Positions 39,346 to 52,155 of a stretch of DNA of 64,000 nucleotides are shown here, one piece after another. The stretch's first letter is position 1, and the number at the start of each line of letters is the position of its first letter. The notes below the pieces were generated by a model, which saw nothing but the letters and a program-made list of their open reading frames with translations, ran no database searches and was not told the origin of the DNA. The DNA is from Mayamaea pseudoterrestris (lineage: Eukaryota > Bacillariophyta > Bacillariophyceae > Sellaphorales > Sellaphoraceae): contig BROI01000033.1 of assembly GCA_027923505.1 (NCBI GenBank), positions 214,136-278,135 of the forward strand, given 5' to 3'. The position numbers were made by a program, and so were the translations under genes.

Positions 39346-42300
39346 ACTCATATTGAAGGTGGCTGGCCCATGGGTATGGCAATTGAGTGTAAAAACTGAA
39401 AACCATGCGGTCCACCAGCCACCATTCAACACAACCCAACTCCGGTCATTTTACTGGAGGGTTTGTAGGTGTACCATTGAATGGATTGCACATCCATCAT
39501 CCTTAATGCATGCCTAATAACCACAGAGACTCATATTGAAGCTGGCTGGCCCATGGGTATGGCTATTGAGTGTAAACTGAAAACCATGTGGTCCACCAGC
39601 CGCCCTTCAACACAACCCAACCCCAGTCATTTTACTGGACGGTTTGAAGGTGTACCATTGAATGGATTGCACATACTACATCCTTAATGCATGCCTTATA
39701 ACCGCAGAGACTCATATTGAAGCTGGCTGGCCCGTGGGTATGGCTATTGAGTGTAAAAACTGAAAACCATGTGGTCCACCAGCCACCATTCAACACAACC
39801 CAACCCTGGTCATTTTGCTGGACAGTTTGAGGGTGTACCATTGAATGGATTGCACATCCATCATCCTTAATGCATGCCAAGTAACCGCAGTGACTCATAT
39901 TGAAGCTGGCTGGCCCATGGGTATGGCTATTGAGTGTAAACTGAAAACCATGTGGTCCACCAGCCACCCTTCAACACAACCCAACCCCAGTCATTTTACT
40001 GGACGGTTTGAAGGTGTACCATTGAATGGATTGCACATCCTACATCCTTAATGCATGCCTTATAACCGCAGAGACTCATATTGAAGCTGGCTGGTCCATG
40101 GGTATGGCTATTGAGTGTAAAAACTGAAAACCATGTGGTCCACCAGCCACCATTCAACACAACCCAACCCTGGTCATTTTGCCGGAGGGTTTGAGGGTGT
40201 ACCATTGAATGGATTGCACATTCATCATCCTTTATGCATGCCAAGTAACCGCAGTGACTCATATTGAAGCTGGCTGGCCCATGGGTATGGCGATTGAGTG
40301 TAAAAACTGAAAACCATGGGGTCCACCAGCCACCATTCAACACAACCAAACTCCAGTCATTTTGCTGGAGGGTTTAGTAGAACACCATTGATTGAAATGC
40401 CCATCCTACATCCTTAATACATGCCTAATAACCGCAGAGACTCATATTAAAGCTGCTGGCCCATGGATATGGCTATTGAGTGTAAAATCTGAAAACCATG
40501 TGGTCCACCAGCCACCACCAACACAACCCAACCCCAGTCATCTTGCTGGAGGGTTTGAAGGTGTATTATTGAATGGATTGCACATCCTACATCCTTAATG
40601 CATGCCCAATAACCGCAGAGACTCATATTGAAGCTGCTGGCCCATGGGTATGGCTATTGAGTGTAAAAACTGAAAACCATATGGTCCACCAGCCACCATT
40701 CAACACAACCCAACCCCAGTCATTTTACTGGACGAATTGAAGGTGTACCATTGAATGGATTGCACATCCTACATCCTTTATGCATACCTATTAACCGCAG
40801 AGACTCATATTGAAGCTGGCTGGCAAATGGGTATGGCTATTGAGTGTACAAACTGAAAACCATGTGGTCCAGCCACCATCCAACACAACCCAACCACGGT
40901 CATTTTGCTGGAGAGTTTGACGGTGTACCATTGAATGGATTGCACATCCATCATTCCTTATGCATGCCTAGTAACCGCAGAGACTCATATTGAAGCTGGC
41001 TGGCCCATGGGTATGGCGATTGAGTGTAAAAACTGAAAACCATGTGGTCCACCAGCCACCATTCAACACAACCCAACTATGGTCATTTTGCTGGAGGGTT
41101 TGGAAGAACACCATTAATTGAATTGCACATCCAACATCCTTAATGCATGCCCAATAACCGCAGAGACTCATATTGAAGCTGGCTGGCCCATGGGTATGGC
41201 TATTGAGTGTAAAAACTGAAAACCATGTGGTCCACCAGCCACCATTCAACACAACCCAACCCCAGTCATTTTACTGGACGAATTGAAGGTGTACCATTGA
41301 ATGGATTGCACATCCTACATCCTTTATGCATGCCTAATAACCGCAGAGACTCATATTGAAGCTGGCTGGCCCGTGGGTATGGCTATTGAGTGTAAAAACT
41401 GGAAATCATGTGATCCACCAATTACCACCAACACAACCCAACCCAACCCCAGTCATTTTGCTGGAGGGTTTGGAAGAACACCATTGAATGGATTGCACAT
41501 CCATCATCCGTTATGCATGCCTAGTAACCGCAGAGACTCATATTGAAGCTGGCTGGCCCATGGGTATGGCTATTGAGTGTAAACTGAAAACCATGTGGTC
41601 CACCAGCCACCATCCAACACATCGCAACCCCAGTCATTTTGCTAGAGGGTTCGAAGGTGTACCATTGAAAGGATTGCACATCAATCATCTTTAATGCATG
41701 CCTTATAACCGCAGAGACTCATATTGAAGCTGGCTGGCAAATGGGTATGGCTATTGAGTGTACAAACTGAAAACCATGTGGTCCACCAGCCACCATCCAA
41801 CACAACCCAACCCCAGTCAATTTGCTGGAGGGTTTGAAGGTGTACCATTAAATAAATTGCACAATTAACATCCCTTTTGCATGCCTAGTAACCGCAGAGA
41901 CTCATATTGAAGGTGGCTGGCCCATGGGTATGGCAATTGAGTGTAAAAACTGAAAACCATGTGGTCCACCAGCCACCATCAACACAACCCAACTCCGGTC
42001 ATTTTGTGGGAGCGTTTGAAAGAACACCATTGATTGATTTGCAGATCCTACATCCTTTATGCATTTCTAGTAACCGCAGAGACTCATATTGAAGCTGGCT
42101 GGCCCATGGGTATGGCTATTGAGTGTAAAAACTGAAAACCATGTGATCCACCAGCCACCGTTCAACACAACCCAACCCGGGTCATTTTGCTGGAGGGTTT
42201 GAGGGTGTACCATTAAATGGATTGCACATCCTACATCCTTAATGCATGCCTAATAACCGCAGAGACTCATATTGAAGCTGGCTGGCCCGTGGGTATGGCT

Positions 42301-42905
42301 ATTGAGTGTAAAACTGGAAACCATGTGGTCCACCAACCACCACCAACACAACCCAACCACGGTCATTTTGCTTGAGGGTTTGGAAGAACACCATTGAATG
42401 AATTGCACATCCATCATCCCTTATGCATGCCTAGTAAACCGCAGAGACTCATATTGAAGCTGGCTGGCCCAAGGGTATGGCTATTGAGTGTAAAAACTGA
42501 AAACCATGTGGTCCACCAGCCACCATTCAACACAACTCAACCCTGGTCATTTTGCTGGAGGGTTTGTAAGTGTACTATTGAATGGATTACACATCCTACA
42601 TCTCTTATGCATGCCTAGTATCCGCAGAGACTCATATTGAAGCGGGCTGGCCCATGGGTATGGCTATTGAGTGTAAAACTGAAAACCATGTGGTCCACCA
42701 GCCACCATTCAACACAACCCATTTTGCTGGAGGGTTTAAAAATTACCCATTGAATGGATTGCACATCCATCATCCTTAATGCATGCCTAATAACCGCAGA
42801 GACTCATATTGAAGCTGGCTGGTGAATGGGTATGGCTATTAAGTGTAAAACTGAAAACCATGTGGTCCACCAGCCACCATTCAAGACAACCCAACCCCGG
42901 TCATT
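39346..42905 (-). repeat. Satellite family B, inverted, about 19 copies
   Basis: The monomer is read in reverse complement of the 31-37 kb block (CCGCAGAGACTCATATTGAA, GGTATGGCTATTGAGTGTAA, ATGTGGTCCACCAGCCACCA). It begins mid-monomer after satellite C and ends at CGGTCATT|TAGGTGCCC, where C resumes in plus orientation. Some copies have short deletions (for example GTGTAAACTGAAAACC without the AA). Confidence 0.96.
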
Positions 42906-44197
42906 TAGGTGCCCAAATTACACCAGAATGGTGCCAACATCATTATTCAGGCTGCGCTACAAGATGGTAGGCTTGGCTGGTGTCTCAGGGGATGGCAATG
43001 TATTTGGTGACAACTTGTCACCAGTCTCAGCCCGCAGATGCCATGACATTCAAATGCCCCTACAGCAAGCCCTGTAGGTGCCCAAAATACACCAGAATGG
43101 TGCCAACATCATTATTCCGGCTGTGCTACAAGGTGGTAGGCTTGGCTGGTGTCTCAGGGGATTGTATTTGGTGACAACTTGTCACCAATCTCTGCCTGCA
43201 TATGCGAAGACATTCAAATGCCCCTACAGCAAGCCCTGTAGGTGCCCAAAATTCACCAGAATGGTGCCAACATCATTATTCAGGCGGCGCTACAAGATGG
43301 TAGGCTTGGCTGGTGTCTCAGGGGATGGCAATGTATTTGGTGACAACTTGTCACCAGTCTCAGCCCACAGATGCCGTGACATTCAAACGCACCTACAAGC
43401 AAGCCCTGTAGGTGCCTAAAATATACCAGAATGGATCCAACATCATTATTCAGGCTGCGCTACAAGATGGTAGGCTTGGCTGGTGTCTCAGGGGAAGGCA
43501 ATGTATTTGGTGATAACTTGTCACCAGTCTCAGCCTGCAGATGCTGTGACATAGGTGCCCAAATTACACCAGAATGGTGCCAACATCATTATTCAGGCTG
43601 CGCTACAAGATGGTAGGCTTGGCTGGTGTCTCAGGGGATGGCAATGTATTTGGTGACAACTTGTCACCAGTCTCAGCCCGCAGATGCCATGACATTCAAA
43701 TGCCCCTACAGCAAGCCCTGTAGGTGCCCAAAATACACCAGAATGGTGCCAACATCATTATTCCGGCTGTGCTACAAGGTGGTAGGCTTGGCTGGTGTCT
43801 CAGGGGATTGTATTTGGTGACAACTTGTCACCAATCTCTGCCTGCATATGCGAAGACATTCAAATGCCCCTACAGCAAGCCCTGTAGGTGCCCAAAATTC
43901 ACCAGAATGGTGCCAACATCATTATTCAGGCGGCGCTACAAGATGGTAGGCTTGGCTGGTGTCTCAGGGGATGGCAATGTATTTGGTGACAACTTGTCAC
44001 CAGTCTCAGCCCACAGATGCCGTGACATTCAAACGCACCTACAAGCAAGCCCTGTAGGTGCCTAAAATATACCAGAATGGATCCAACATCATTATTCAGG
44101 CTGCGCTACAAGATGGTAGGCTTGGCTGGTGTCTCAGGGGAAGGCAATGTATTTGGTGATAACTTGTCACCAGTCTCAGCCTGCAGATGCTGTGACA
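42906..44197 (+). repeat. Satellite family C, plus orientation, two 646-bp tandem copies
   Basis: The block is two apparently identical 646-bp units, 42906-43551 and 43552-44197. Each holds about four monomers, one shortened (GGGGATTGTATTTGG). It is a complete higher-order unit present exactly twice, bounded on both sides by inverted family B. Confidence 0.93.
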
Positions 44198-45171
44198 ACG
44201 GTGTACCATTCAATGGATTGCACATCTTGCAACCTTTATGCATGCCTAATATCCGCAGAGACTCATATTGAAGCTAACTGGCCCGTGGATATGGCTATTG
44301 AATGTAAAAACTGAAAATTATGTTGTCCACCAGCCACCACCTAACACAACCCAACCCCGGTCATTTTGCTGGAGGGTTTGTAGGTATACCATTGAATGCA
44401 TTGCACATCCTACATCCTTAATGCATGCCTAATAACCGCAGAGACTCATATTAAAGCTGCTGGCCCATGGGTATGGCTATTGAGTGTAAAAACTGAATAC
44501 CATGTGGTCCACCAGCCACCACCAACACAACCCAACCCCAGTCATTATGCTGGAGGGTTTAAGGGTGTACCATTGAATGGATTGCACATCCTACATCCTT
44601 AATGCATGCCTAATAATCGCAGAGACTCATATTGAAGCTGGCTGGCCCATGGGTATGGCTATTGAGTGTAAAAACTGAAAACCATGTGGTCCACCAGCCA
44701 CCACCCAACTCGGGTCACTTTGCTGGAGGGTTTGGAAGAACACCATTGATTGAATTGCACATCCTACATCCTGTATGCATACCTATTAACCGCAGAGACT
44801 CATATTGAAGCTGGCTGGCCCATGGGTATGGCTATTGAGTGTAAAAACTGAAAACCATGAGGTCCACCAGCCACCATTCAACACAACTCAATCCTCGTAA
44901 TTTTGCTGGAGGGTTTGAGGGTGTACCATTGAATACTATACACATCCTACATCCCTTATGCATGCCTAGTAACCGCAGAGACTCATATTGAAGCTGGCTG
45001 GCCCATGGGTATGGCTATTGAGTGTAAAAACTGAAAACCATGTGGTCCACCAGCCACCATCCATCACAACCCAACCCCAGTCATTTTGCTGGAGGGTTTG
45101 AGGGTGTACCATTAAATGGATTGCCCATCCTACATCCTTAATGCATGCCTAATAATCGCAGAGACTCATAT
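44198..45171 (-). repeat. Satellite family B, inverted, ~5 copies
   Basis: Same orientation as the 39-43 kb block. It joins C at TGTGACA|ACGGTGTACC and ends at GACTCATAT|CAGCCTGAAT, where C resumes but now on the minus strand. Confidence 0.95.
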
Positions 45172-47301
45172 CAGCCTGAATAATGATGTTGGCACCATTC
45201 TGGGTGTATTTTGGGCACCTACAGGGCTTGCTGTAGGGGCGTTTGAATGTAACAGCATCTGCGGGCTGAGACTGGTGACAAGTTGTCACCAAATACATTT
45301 CCATCCCCTGAGACATCAGCCAAGCCTACCATCTTGTAGCGCATCCTGAATAATGATGTTGGCACCATTCTGGTGTATTTTGGGCACCTACAGGGCTTGC
45401 TGTAGGGGCATTTGAATGTCACAGCATCTGTGGGCTGAGACTGGTGACAAGTTGTCACTAAATACATTGCCATCCCCTGAGACACCAGCCAAGCCTACCA
45501 TCTTGTAGCGCCGCCTGAATAATGATGTTGGCACCATTCTGGTGTAATTTGGGCACCGACAGGGCTTGCTGTAGGGGCATTTGAATGTCACGGCATCTGC
45601 GGGCTGAGACTGGTGACAAGTTGTCACCAAATACATTGCCATCCCCTGAGACACCAGCCAAGCCTACCATCATGTATCACAGCCTGAATAATGATGTTGG
45701 AACCATTCTGGTGTATATTGGGCACCTACAGGGCTTGCTGTAGGGGCGTTTGAATGTCATGGCATCTGCGGGCTGAGACTGGTGACAAGTTGTCACCAAA
45801 TACATTGCCATCCCCTGAGACACCATTTAAGCCTACCATCTTGTAGCACAGCCGGAATAATGATGTTGGAACCATTCTGGTGTATATTGGGCACCTACAG
45901 GGCTTGCTGTAGGGGCATTTGAATGTCATGGCATCTGCGGGCTGAGACTGGTGACAAGTTGTCACCAAATACATTGCCATCCCCTGAGACACCATTTAAG
46001 CCTACCATCTTGTAGCACAGCCGGAATGATGATGTAGGCACCATTCGGATGTAATTTGGGCACCGACAGGGCTTGCTGTAGGGGCATTTGAATGTCATGG
46101 CATCTGTGGGCTGAGACTGGTGACAAGTTGTCACTAAATACATTGCCATCCCCTGAGACACCAGCCAAGCCTACCATCTTGTAGCGCCGCCTGAATAATG
46201 ATGTTGGCACCATTCTGGTGTAATTTGGGCACCGACAGGGCTTGCTGTAGGGGCATTTGAATGTCACGGCATCTGCGGGCTGAGACTGGTGACAAGTTGT
46301 CACCAAATACATTGCTATCCCCTGAGACACCAGCCAAGCCTACCATCATGTATCACAGCCTGAATAATGATGTTGGAACCATTCTGGTGTATATTGGGCA
46401 CCTACAGGGCTTGCTGTAGGGGCGTTTGAATGTCATGGCATCTGCGGACTGAGACTGGTGACAAGTTGTCACCAAATACATTGCCATCCCCTGAGACACC
46501 ATTTAAGCCTACCATCTTGTAGCGCAGCCGGAATGATGATGTTGGCACCATTCTGATGTAATTTGGGCACCGACAGGGCTTGCTGTAGGGGCATTTGAAT
46601 GTCATGGCATCTGTGGGCTGAGACTGGTGACAAGTTGTCACTAAATACATTGCCATCCCCTGAGACACCAGCCAAGCCTACCATCTTGTAGCGCCGCCTG
46701 AATAATGATGTTGGCACCATTCTGTTGTAATTTGGGCACCGACAGGGCTTGCGGTAGGGGCATTTGAATGTCACGGCATCTGCGGGCTGAGACTGGTGAC
46801 AAGTTGTCACCAAATACATTGCCATCCCCTGAGACACCAGCCAAGCCTACCATCATGTATCACAGCCTGAATAATGATGTTGGAACCATTCTGGTGTATA
46901 TTGGGCACCTACAGGGCTTGCTGTAGGGGCGTTTGAATGTCATGGCATCTGCGGGCTGAGACTGGTGACAAGTTGTCACCAAATACATTGCCATCCCCTG
47001 AGACACCATCTAAGCCTACCATCTTGTAGCGCAGCCTGAATGATGATGTTGGCACCATTCTGATGTAATTTGGGCACCGACAGGGCTTGCTGTAGGGGCA
47101 TTTGAATGTCATGGCATCTGTGGGCTGAGACTGGTGACAAGTTGTCACCAAATACATTGCCATCCCCTGAGACACCAGCCAAGCCTACCATCTTGTAGCG
47201 CCGCCTGAATGATGATGTTGGCACCATTTTGGTGTAATTTGGGCACCGACAGGGCTTGCTGTAGGGGCATTATTTGAATGTCACGGCATCTGTGGGCTGA
47301 G
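45172..47301 (-). repeat. Satellite family C, minus orientation, ~12.6 copies with a 507-bp trimer
   Basis: The 169-bp monomer is reversed here. Variant combinations repeat at 45388, 45895, 46402 and 46909, every 507 bp (three monomers): a higher-order repeat. One monomer type carries CATCATGTATCACAGCC and another GATGATGTTGGCACC. The array stops at TGTGGGCTGAG, where the copia relic starts. Confidence 0.95.
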
Positions 47302-47800
47302 TGACACAATATTATTGAGTTGAGTTGACCTGCGTCTCATGACAAGACGGTTAGCTACCTGTGTTTTGTATGCATTTAATCCTGTGCAGGGTTGAGTCAC
47401 ACTTGTGACCGAATCCTCACATACATGAGTGAAATCGCTGACGATCGAGGCGTGAACCTCGACCGTGAACCCAGTGAGAACGAGAAAGAAGCGCACGAGT
47501 AGAGTAGCGAGTAACATGCACTATTCTAGCAATTGAGTTTGTTTGTTTGCTTTTACGCTGGACGAAGAGGTTGATCGCTCCGAGTCCATTGTAGTCGCTG
47601 GAATAAAGGTTTGTCTGATATTATCGTGTCAGATTAACAGTCTTGATAGCTTGTCTTGACCTGAGAGAGCTGTGCGAAAGAGAGAGAGTGAAAGAATCGA
47701 GAAATTGAGAGAGAAAGAGCAGATTCCTTGCGGCGTCGTCAATCCGAATACTTGGCACGAGCGCGTAGAACAGGATCGTATAAGGCTCGACTGCATTGAG
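47302..47800 (+). other. Possible 5' LTR and leader of the copia relic
   Basis: Unique sequence directly after satellite C begins TGACACAATATTATTG and runs to an AG-rich stretch (GAGAGAGAGTGAAAG). No second LTR copy exists in the window, so the LTR cannot be confirmed by comparison, and I see no certain primer-binding site. Confidence 0.35.
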
Positions 47801-48389
47801 AGCGGTTGTTGTGTAAGAAAGGACTTTGGATAAGCGAGGTATTCACTATATGGTTGCGACTGCGGAAGCTTTGGAGCTTCTCGCGCATTCCGAGACATCC
47901 AAGAAGCGTTCTTCTTTTGGTAACCACCACTACCCAGATGTTGAGATTGACCAAGGAGCAACTTGAAGCCCCTACTGGGCTTGCGAGCGCGCACTCACAG
48001 CGCGGCTGCGCGGACAGGACCGGCCGAGAACGAACAGCCACCCGCCGAGAAACCAGTCAAGCACGCAAACTCGATGCCTTCGCAACTGATGATGCGAATG
48101 GTTTACCATGCACGAAGGACCCCGAACACCAAGAAGTGGGCGTTGCTGATTTAGGCAAGCTCGACGATACCAAGCGGTTCTCGCGGAACAAGAAATCGCG
48201 CGGAAGCGTGAAGAAGGATACTACGTACTCGAGTCCAAGAAGAAGCAAGCCGAGCTTCTCTTGCCAAGCAACTCGAAAAATGAGACCATCAAGGCTGAAA
48301 GGCCGAGGAAGAAGGAAGCAAGGGTCGTTTCTCGAACCTCAAGACGAAACGAGACTACAAGGACTACAAAAACGTTCCAACATCCCCAC

Positions 48390-49180
48390 GCGTGGTTGAG
48401 TTGGGAGCGTCTACCAAGGCACACGCCAAGCTCCATGGCTGTTCTAACGTGCTCAACAGCAAGATGCACTCCAGTCACGGAAGAAGAGAAATTAGAATTC
48501 GAGAATCAGCAGTCTTCATGTACACTGCGTTTCGCAATTGTCTCGAAGTCCCTGGACACCAGTCGCTCCTGCTGAAGTACGGCGACAAGTATGACGCTCA
48601 GCGCGTCTATCGCCTGAACTCGCGACCAAGTTTGGTCGACGCGAGTTAGTCATCCAACCGAACGATGCAAGCCAAGCTTGCGACGATTCGCCTAGATTCG
48701 ACCTGGACGAAAGGACACTACAAGTTCCTAAACTACATCGAACAGCTCATGAAGAATCTCAAGAGTTCCGTCCTGGAGTGACGGATGACAAGAAAGTACT
48801 ACTGGCTCCGAGCTGCAGTGGAGGCGACGAAGAATCGCCCCACTGCATGCGACTTCGACCAGCACTTGCAGCATTGACGACGACGCATCATCAGTGCAAA
48901 TGGTGACCCAGGACGCCGTCGTGACGGAAGATTATGACTTGTCATTTTTCGCTAGCAGGCTCCTGCGCGTCGACAACAAGAACGCGTAAGTTGAATAAGG
49001 GCAAGAAGAACGCCGACCGCCAAGCAAACAACGCGAACACTTCCGGTACAAGGACGTGGTAATGGACGCGGTTCTCCGGTCGTGGCGGGGGCAGGCGGAC
49101 GCGGACGAGGACGCGCTTCCAAGTGCGAGCCGTGGTTCCGAGGACGAGGCTCTTCCGCGCCACTACCAGCAGCCGGTACG
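48390..49180 (+). pseudogene. Broken gag-like region of the copia relic
   Basis: Pieces in different frames resemble copia gag: LLLKYGDKYDAQRVYR near 48570, LATIRLDSTWTKGHYKFLN near 48690, then a Gly/Arg-rich RGRGNGRG...GGRGRGRAS stretch near 49050-49120. At least two frame changes and a stop (48646-48648) separate them. I see no intact CCHC zinc knuckle. Confidence 0.6.
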
Positions 49181-49418
49181 TTAAGCGCAGGAACAATTCC
49201 CTGGTGATTATCTGAACTTTGAACAGTTGTTGCAGACCCTGGTGTCGAATGTCCTGAGCACTCAGGCCGGCCACTGGCGACCGCGCCCAAACGCACCGGC
49301 AACCAGCAGAACAAGCCGCCTTGCCTCTGCCTGGTGCCCTGGAAATCTGGACAGAATGATGCTGTCTCGACCTCCGGGAGACAGGACCGGATGACATGAG
49401 CTGCGCTGTGACGTTGGA

Positions 49419-50231
49419 ATGGCATCTAGGAAGCGATGGTACAGAGTCACAATCGCGCACACTGTGAATCCGCCAGAGACCCGCCAAGGATCGATTGAGG
49501 CGGACCGATGGAAGGTGAGAATCTTGAGTACTACCAACCACACGTGTAACGTGACAGGTTTGAGCGACCACACGGTTCGCGACCTCCAAGTCGGAACTGG
49601 CGTAGCATTGATTGAGACTCGGACTGGACCCATTATCGGTCAGTTCAACCAGTATGCTTTGTACGACGGTGCTGAATCCATTCATGCACCATCGCAGCTT
49701 CGTTCGTTCGGCCATCTGATCGACGACGCGTGCCGCTCCCAGAATGGAACACAAGCCATTGTCACCAGTTGTGGCAAGACCATCCCCTTGGCGATCCGCG
49801 ACGGTTTGCCTCGAATGGTATGCGTCCGCGACGGACGAGAGTTGGAAATGTATCCGACGGTCAATTCTCTGCGTGGACACCCTTGGGATCCGCGGACTTG
49901 GACAATGAATGGAACGAAGAAGAACGAGTTTAATCGTCACCTTGACGAATTGAAGAAACCCACGGTTTCGTCGACGCCCGCATGGATGACTTCGGCGACG
50001 CCACCTACCGGAACAACTGAATTCAGTGGAACGCGTGTGGTGCAGTTGTCGATCGCAATCAGGCTGATACGACGCGCGCCAAGCCAATGCACGACGATAA
50101 TGCCAAAGAACCTGACTACCAAGCGCTGCCGACCCTACCTTGGCTACACGCCAATCGAACGAGTCAAGCGCACCATTAAGAATTACGACACAGCTTTTCC
50201 GTGCACCGGCGCCACACCAGCCAACATTTAA
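49419..50231 (+). pseudogene. Protease/pre-integrase-like fragment of copia pol
   Basis: A 270-codon open stretch. The segment QYALYDGAESIHAPSQLRSF, followed by TIPLAIRDGLPRM, matches the post-protease region of diatom copia polyproteins. LGYTPIERVKRT near the end is the start of the pre-integrase segment. The frame is lost at 50231, where similarity moves to another frame (SRFPAANVVRFHDDTAD). Confidence 0.7.
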
Positions 50232-50789
50232 GTCGCGATTCCCTGCCGCCAATGTGGTTCGTTTCCATGACGATACGGCTGACAGATACCTGGTTTTCCA
50301 AGGAAGCTGCCTTTAATGACGGAATCCGCGCCATGGCGGATGCAAGATGATGCAACTGTTCGTCGGCAAGAAGAGTCTGCTGACGAGGGATACCCACTGA
50401 GAACCGAGAGTGACATGCCCATGGCGCTCGAAGACTTCATTCGAGACATTGGTGCTCCCGACTTGCTCATTAGCGATAACTCGCGAGTGCAGCTCGGGAA
50501 GCAAGTTGAAACTTTGTTGCGATTCTACGCGATTCGTGACCAACAGAGCGAGCCCGGATACCAGAACCAGAACCCTGCCGAGCGTCGCATCCAAGAAGTC
50601 AAGTCATCAGTCCAGAACATCATGAACGCGAACGGGCGCCCGCTGAACCTGCTCCTGATGCTCGGTGTCCGCGGATGCAAGCCTTTTCAAAATCTGGCAA
50701 CAGCTGGTCCCTCAACTGGAAGACTCCCTAAAGCGAACCGAGTACCCCGATTCGCCCTTCCGCAGTTCAAGTTCTGGGAAGGGTCCTGA
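50232..50789 (+). pseudogene. Integrase core fragment of copia pol
   Basis: ALEDFIRDIGAP, LLISDNSRVQ and NQNPAERRIQEVK carry the second Asp and the Glu of a D,D,E integrase. The first Asp region is in a different frame near 50260. The frame ends in a stop at 50787-50789 shortly after FKFWEGS, where a functional element would continue. Confidence 0.82.
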
Positions 50790-51385
50790 AGCTGGAGCCG
50801 ATGAGCCGCCGACATTTCCTCACCAAGGAAGCAGCAGGACTGGTCGGATTGCAGAGCGAAAACCACAGTTGACCATCCTCGACGGAATCGTTGTTGTTTC
50901 GGTCCGACAACGTTCGTCCCTTCTCCGAAGGGCGTCAACACGCAGCTGAAGCTGAAAGCGCTCCTGAACCCGAGTCCGAACGACCACTGTTCGCAGAACC
51001 TGTCTTCGACGCGCGCCAAGTGGCGTCGAACGAGTCCAAGTCGAAACTGTCGACGAGTTGGACGATGAGATTATGACCCTAGCGGGACCGGGTGTTTGAA
51101 CACGACCTTACACCGACCCCAGCCTGATTCTGGGGGAAAACCGCGTGGATGAAGAGCATTCACGTTAGAAAGCGTGCGGCCAGTTAGCCGAAAAGTTTTG
51201 ATCCGACCCATGCCGTCCCACACTCGGCTGAACTGATGGGACGCACTGTTCTTGACGAGGGAAGACGGCTCCCCTGCTACCAAGGTTATCGAGCAACTAA
51301 ACGATCGCGACGAAGCCAACCACAAGATTATCAAGTTTTCGATTGAGTTCGGAGGCGTCGACTTATTACACAACGAACTAGACCT

Positions 51386-52155
51386 GTGCGAACGGCAAGA
51401 TTCTTTACGACTGGGGGACTGATGACAACGACGATCAGTACTACAAGTTTGATTTCATTGAGGACGGACACGAGAGTCCGACTGACACAAGCCGACAAGC
51501 TACGTATCGGCGACTCATCCTACAACTTGCTCATCCAATGGGCAAATGGCGAGAAGACCTGGGGAGCCACTCCGCATTGATTATCAAGTCCAACCCTGTG
51601 ACCGTTGCCGATGTACGGCAAGCGCAAGGGCAGATGGAAAAGGAGATGGAAGCGGCGGGAGGCAGCCATGTTTAACCGCATGTGCAAGGCCGGAAAGAAG
51701 AACCGTGTCCAAGAAGCGCGTTTCAGTTTACGCGTTAAGTTCCTAATACCTGGGAAGGAAGGAACGCAACCCCTGACGCTGCTTAGGAAACACACTGTGG
51801 GTCCGACGCCGTCAAGACTGAGATGGAGCAGCGACTACGAGTACGACACTTTCATCGACAAGGGCATCGGTGCCTTCATGGAAAGTGATTGGGCGCATCA
51901 ACGCGCATTCGACTTGTTCCAAGCAAAACGATCTAAGCGGCGTAGGCCCGACTCTCGGCCCGGAGACATTTGACCCCCGCTCCGCAGGAACTCCGCCTTA
52001 CCGTGGCGTTGTATCTATGGAAGCATCCTGACCTGTTAGCTGAACTGAACGACCTCAAAGTTTTGGGCTGCCGGGTGTCGGACCACTCGAGGCCAAGACC
52101 AAAGGAAAAGGTCTACATTGTTGCCGGTCCGAGTTTGGACCATTGGGAAGGCCAT
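51386..52155 (+). pseudogene. Chromo-like linker and truncated RT of copia pol
   Basis: LLIQWANGEKTWGA near 51530 resembles the chromo-like segment before RT. YDTFIDKG at ~51842 is the conserved entry to the copia RT domain. After an internal loss, LLAELNDLKVLG and KEKVYIVAGP (to ~52130) match the RT palm. The match is cut near 52155, where satellite C begins, so the catalytic YxDD region is absent. Confidence 0.75.

Larger units (their letters stand above)
47302..52155 (+). mobile_element. Degenerate Ty1/copia (CoDi-like) retrotransposon relic
   Basis: A ~4.85-kb insertion between two minus-strand satellite C arrays. Order on the plus strand is: possible LTR/leader (47302-~47650), gag-like region (~48390-49180), protease/pre-integrase-like region (49419-50231), integrase core (50232-50789), linker with a DTFIDKG motif (~51840-51865) and an RT fragment (~51970-52155). 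The order integrase-before-RT defines Ty1/copia. Every region has frameshifts and stops, so it cannot be autonomous. The 3' part of RT, RNase H and the 3' LTR are absent. Relation to diatom CoDi elements is from remembered family features. Confidence 0.85.

Noticed and set aside
31431-45171. Frames of 60-117 codons in satellite B (for example MVHPQTLQQNDRGWVV...)
   Set aside because: Same reasoning: periodic, truncated at random in neighbouring copies, present on both strands, no start context.
36911-47301. CRISPR array
   Set aside because: The repeats are 169-183 bp without unique spacers of uniform size and no cas genes exist; the surrounding genes are eukaryotic.
48942-50252. 436-codon minus-strand frame across the copia relic
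   Set aside because: It is antisense to integrase and pre-integrase matches on the plus strand and has no recognisable domain.
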